This document shows positions 6,077 to 6,811 of a DNA stretch of 6,811 bases, piece by piece. Below the pieces are notes generated by a model. It was not told the DNA's origin and did not search any database. It saw only the letters and a list, made by a program, of their open reading frames with translations. A program made the translations under genes and the position numbers. This DNA comes from Acidobacteriaceae bacterium. GTDB lineage: Bacteria; Acidobacteriota; Terriglobia; Terriglobales; Acidobacteriaceae. Where the stretch lies: assembly GCA_003165855.1 (NCBI GenBank), contig PMXH01000406.1, positions 3,993 through 10,803 on the forward strand. Reading direction: 5' to 3'. How positions within the stretch are numbered: the first letter of the stretch is position 1; every line of letters begins with the position of its first letter.

Positions 6077-6808
6077 ATGAAGAATCCACGGAATTACGCG
6101 GTTTTAGTATCGGCGGTAGTGCTGGTCTGTTGTGGAGCCCTGATCTTGGGCCAGAAGGTCAATGCTGCCGGTGAAGGCAAGATCACTGGCACGGTCAAGC
6201 TCGACGGCGCAGCTCCTCACATGAAGGGCATCGACATGTCGAAAGACCCCTACTGCTCCAAGGCCCACGCGAGCGATCCCGCGCACCTCGAAACCTATGT
6301 AGTCGGCGCCGGCGGCGCACTGGAGAACGTGGTTCTCTCCATCGACGGCTGGAGCGGGAGCGCCCAGGTAACAACCGCAATCCCGGTATTCGATCAAAAG
6401 AATTGCATGTATTCCCCGCACGTGTTAGCCATGGACGCCGGCGAGACCTTCAAGGTGGAAACCAGCGATCAGACGGCCCACAATATCCATCCGCTGCCCA
6501 ACCCCATGGTCAATGTCGGCTGGAATCAGTCTCAGCCCCCGGGAGCCCCGCCGATCGAGAAGAGCTGGAAAGCTGCGGAAGTTATTCCCGTAAAGTGCAA
6601 CATCCATCCTTGGATGAACGGCTGGTTCGTCGTGGTGAAAGGGCCTTACGCAACCACCGATGCGAACGGCAAGTACACCATCGCCGGCGTGCCGCCGGGA
6701 AGCTACACGGTGACGGCGTGGCAGGAAGCCGCCGGCACCCAGACGCAAAAGGTCACAGTGGCCGCTGGTGGGTCGGCAACCGCCGATTTCACCTTCAAGG
6801 CGAAGTAG
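6077..6808 (+). CDS. Exported type-1 copper (cupredoxin) protein with carboxypeptidase-regulatory-like domain
   Basis: This 243-residue probable periplasmic copper electron carrier has a signal peptide over about residues 1-30 (hydrophobic 8-25, then QKVNA|A). The mature protein opens with a short beta segment (GKITGTVKLDGAAP). Residues 60-187 hold the copper domain. The probable ligands are H135 in TAHNIH, then C174, H177 and M180 in VKCNIHPWM. The Cys-x2-His-x2-Met spacing is the short ligand loop known from amicyanin rather than that of plastocyanin, azurin or rusticyanin. C60 and C110 could form a disulfide; neither is in a heme motif. Residues 188-243 (TTDANGKYTIAGVPPGSYTVTAWQE onward) are a transthyretin-like, carboxypeptidase-regulatory beta domain. 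Related proteins in other genomes are often labelled plastocyanin or methylamine utilization protein; no mau genes are visible here. It is the third gene of the operon, 42 bases after the diheme cytochrome, so electron exchange with that cytochrome or a terminal oxidase is likely but not shown. Confidence 0.85.
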   Translation: MKNPRNYAVLVSAVVLVCCGALILGQKVNAAGEGKITGTVKLDGAAPHMKGIDMSKDPYCSKAHASDPAHLETYVVGAGGALENVVLSIDGWSGSAQVTTAIPVFDQKNCMYSPHVLAMDAGETFKVETSDQTAHNIHPLPNPMVNVGWNQSQPPGAPPIEKSWKAAEVIPVKCNIHPWMNGWFVVVKGPYATTDANGKYTIAGVPPGSYTVTAWQEAAGTQTQKVTVAAGGSATADFTFKAK

Positions 6809-6811
6809 GCC

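Overview
The window looks like a chromosomal segment from a GC-rich, Gram-negative bacterium. The likeliest group is Acidobacteriota, judging by the style of the heme farnesyltransferase, the alanine/proline-rich SH3-type envelope proteins and the porin/cytochrome/cupredoxin set. This is an inference from protein character, not a database match. No mobile element, CRISPR array, tRNA or rRNA is visible.

Layout: there are two divergent blocks. The left block (about 1-3298) is on the minus strand. In transcription order it holds two envelope-anchored or exported proteins with bacterial SH3-like domains (3298-2240 and 2243-894), coupled by an ATGA stop/start overlap. A gap of about 240 bases follows, then ctaB (653 to beyond position 1), encoding protoheme IX farnesyltransferase for heme O/heme A synthesis and cut by the window edge. 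The right block (3644-6808) is on the plus strand. It is a compact three-gene operon with good ribosome binding sites and gaps of 27 and 42 bases. It encodes (1) an outer-membrane protein with one N-terminal CxxCH heme site followed by a beta-barrel-like body, resembling the fused cytochrome-porin Cyc2; (2) a periplasmic diheme cytochrome c; and (3) an exported type-1 copper (cupredoxin) protein with a carboxypeptidase-regulatory-like C-terminal domain. The intergenic region (3299-3643) contains an extended -10 promoter and a perfect 10-bp inverted repeat placed where the -35 element would be.

How it may work together: the order outer-membrane heme porin, periplasmic diheme cytochrome, blue copper protein is what one would expect of an electron path across the outer membrane and periplasm. 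It recalls the parts list of the rus operon of Acidithiobacillus ferrooxidans (Cyc2, the diheme cytochrome Cyc1 and the cupredoxin rusticyanin, with an aa3 oxidase). The nearby ctaB supplies the heme precursor needed by such an oxidase. The sequence shows the redox parts directly. Iron oxidation or extracellular electron uptake is a hypothesis, and no oxidase gene lies inside the window.
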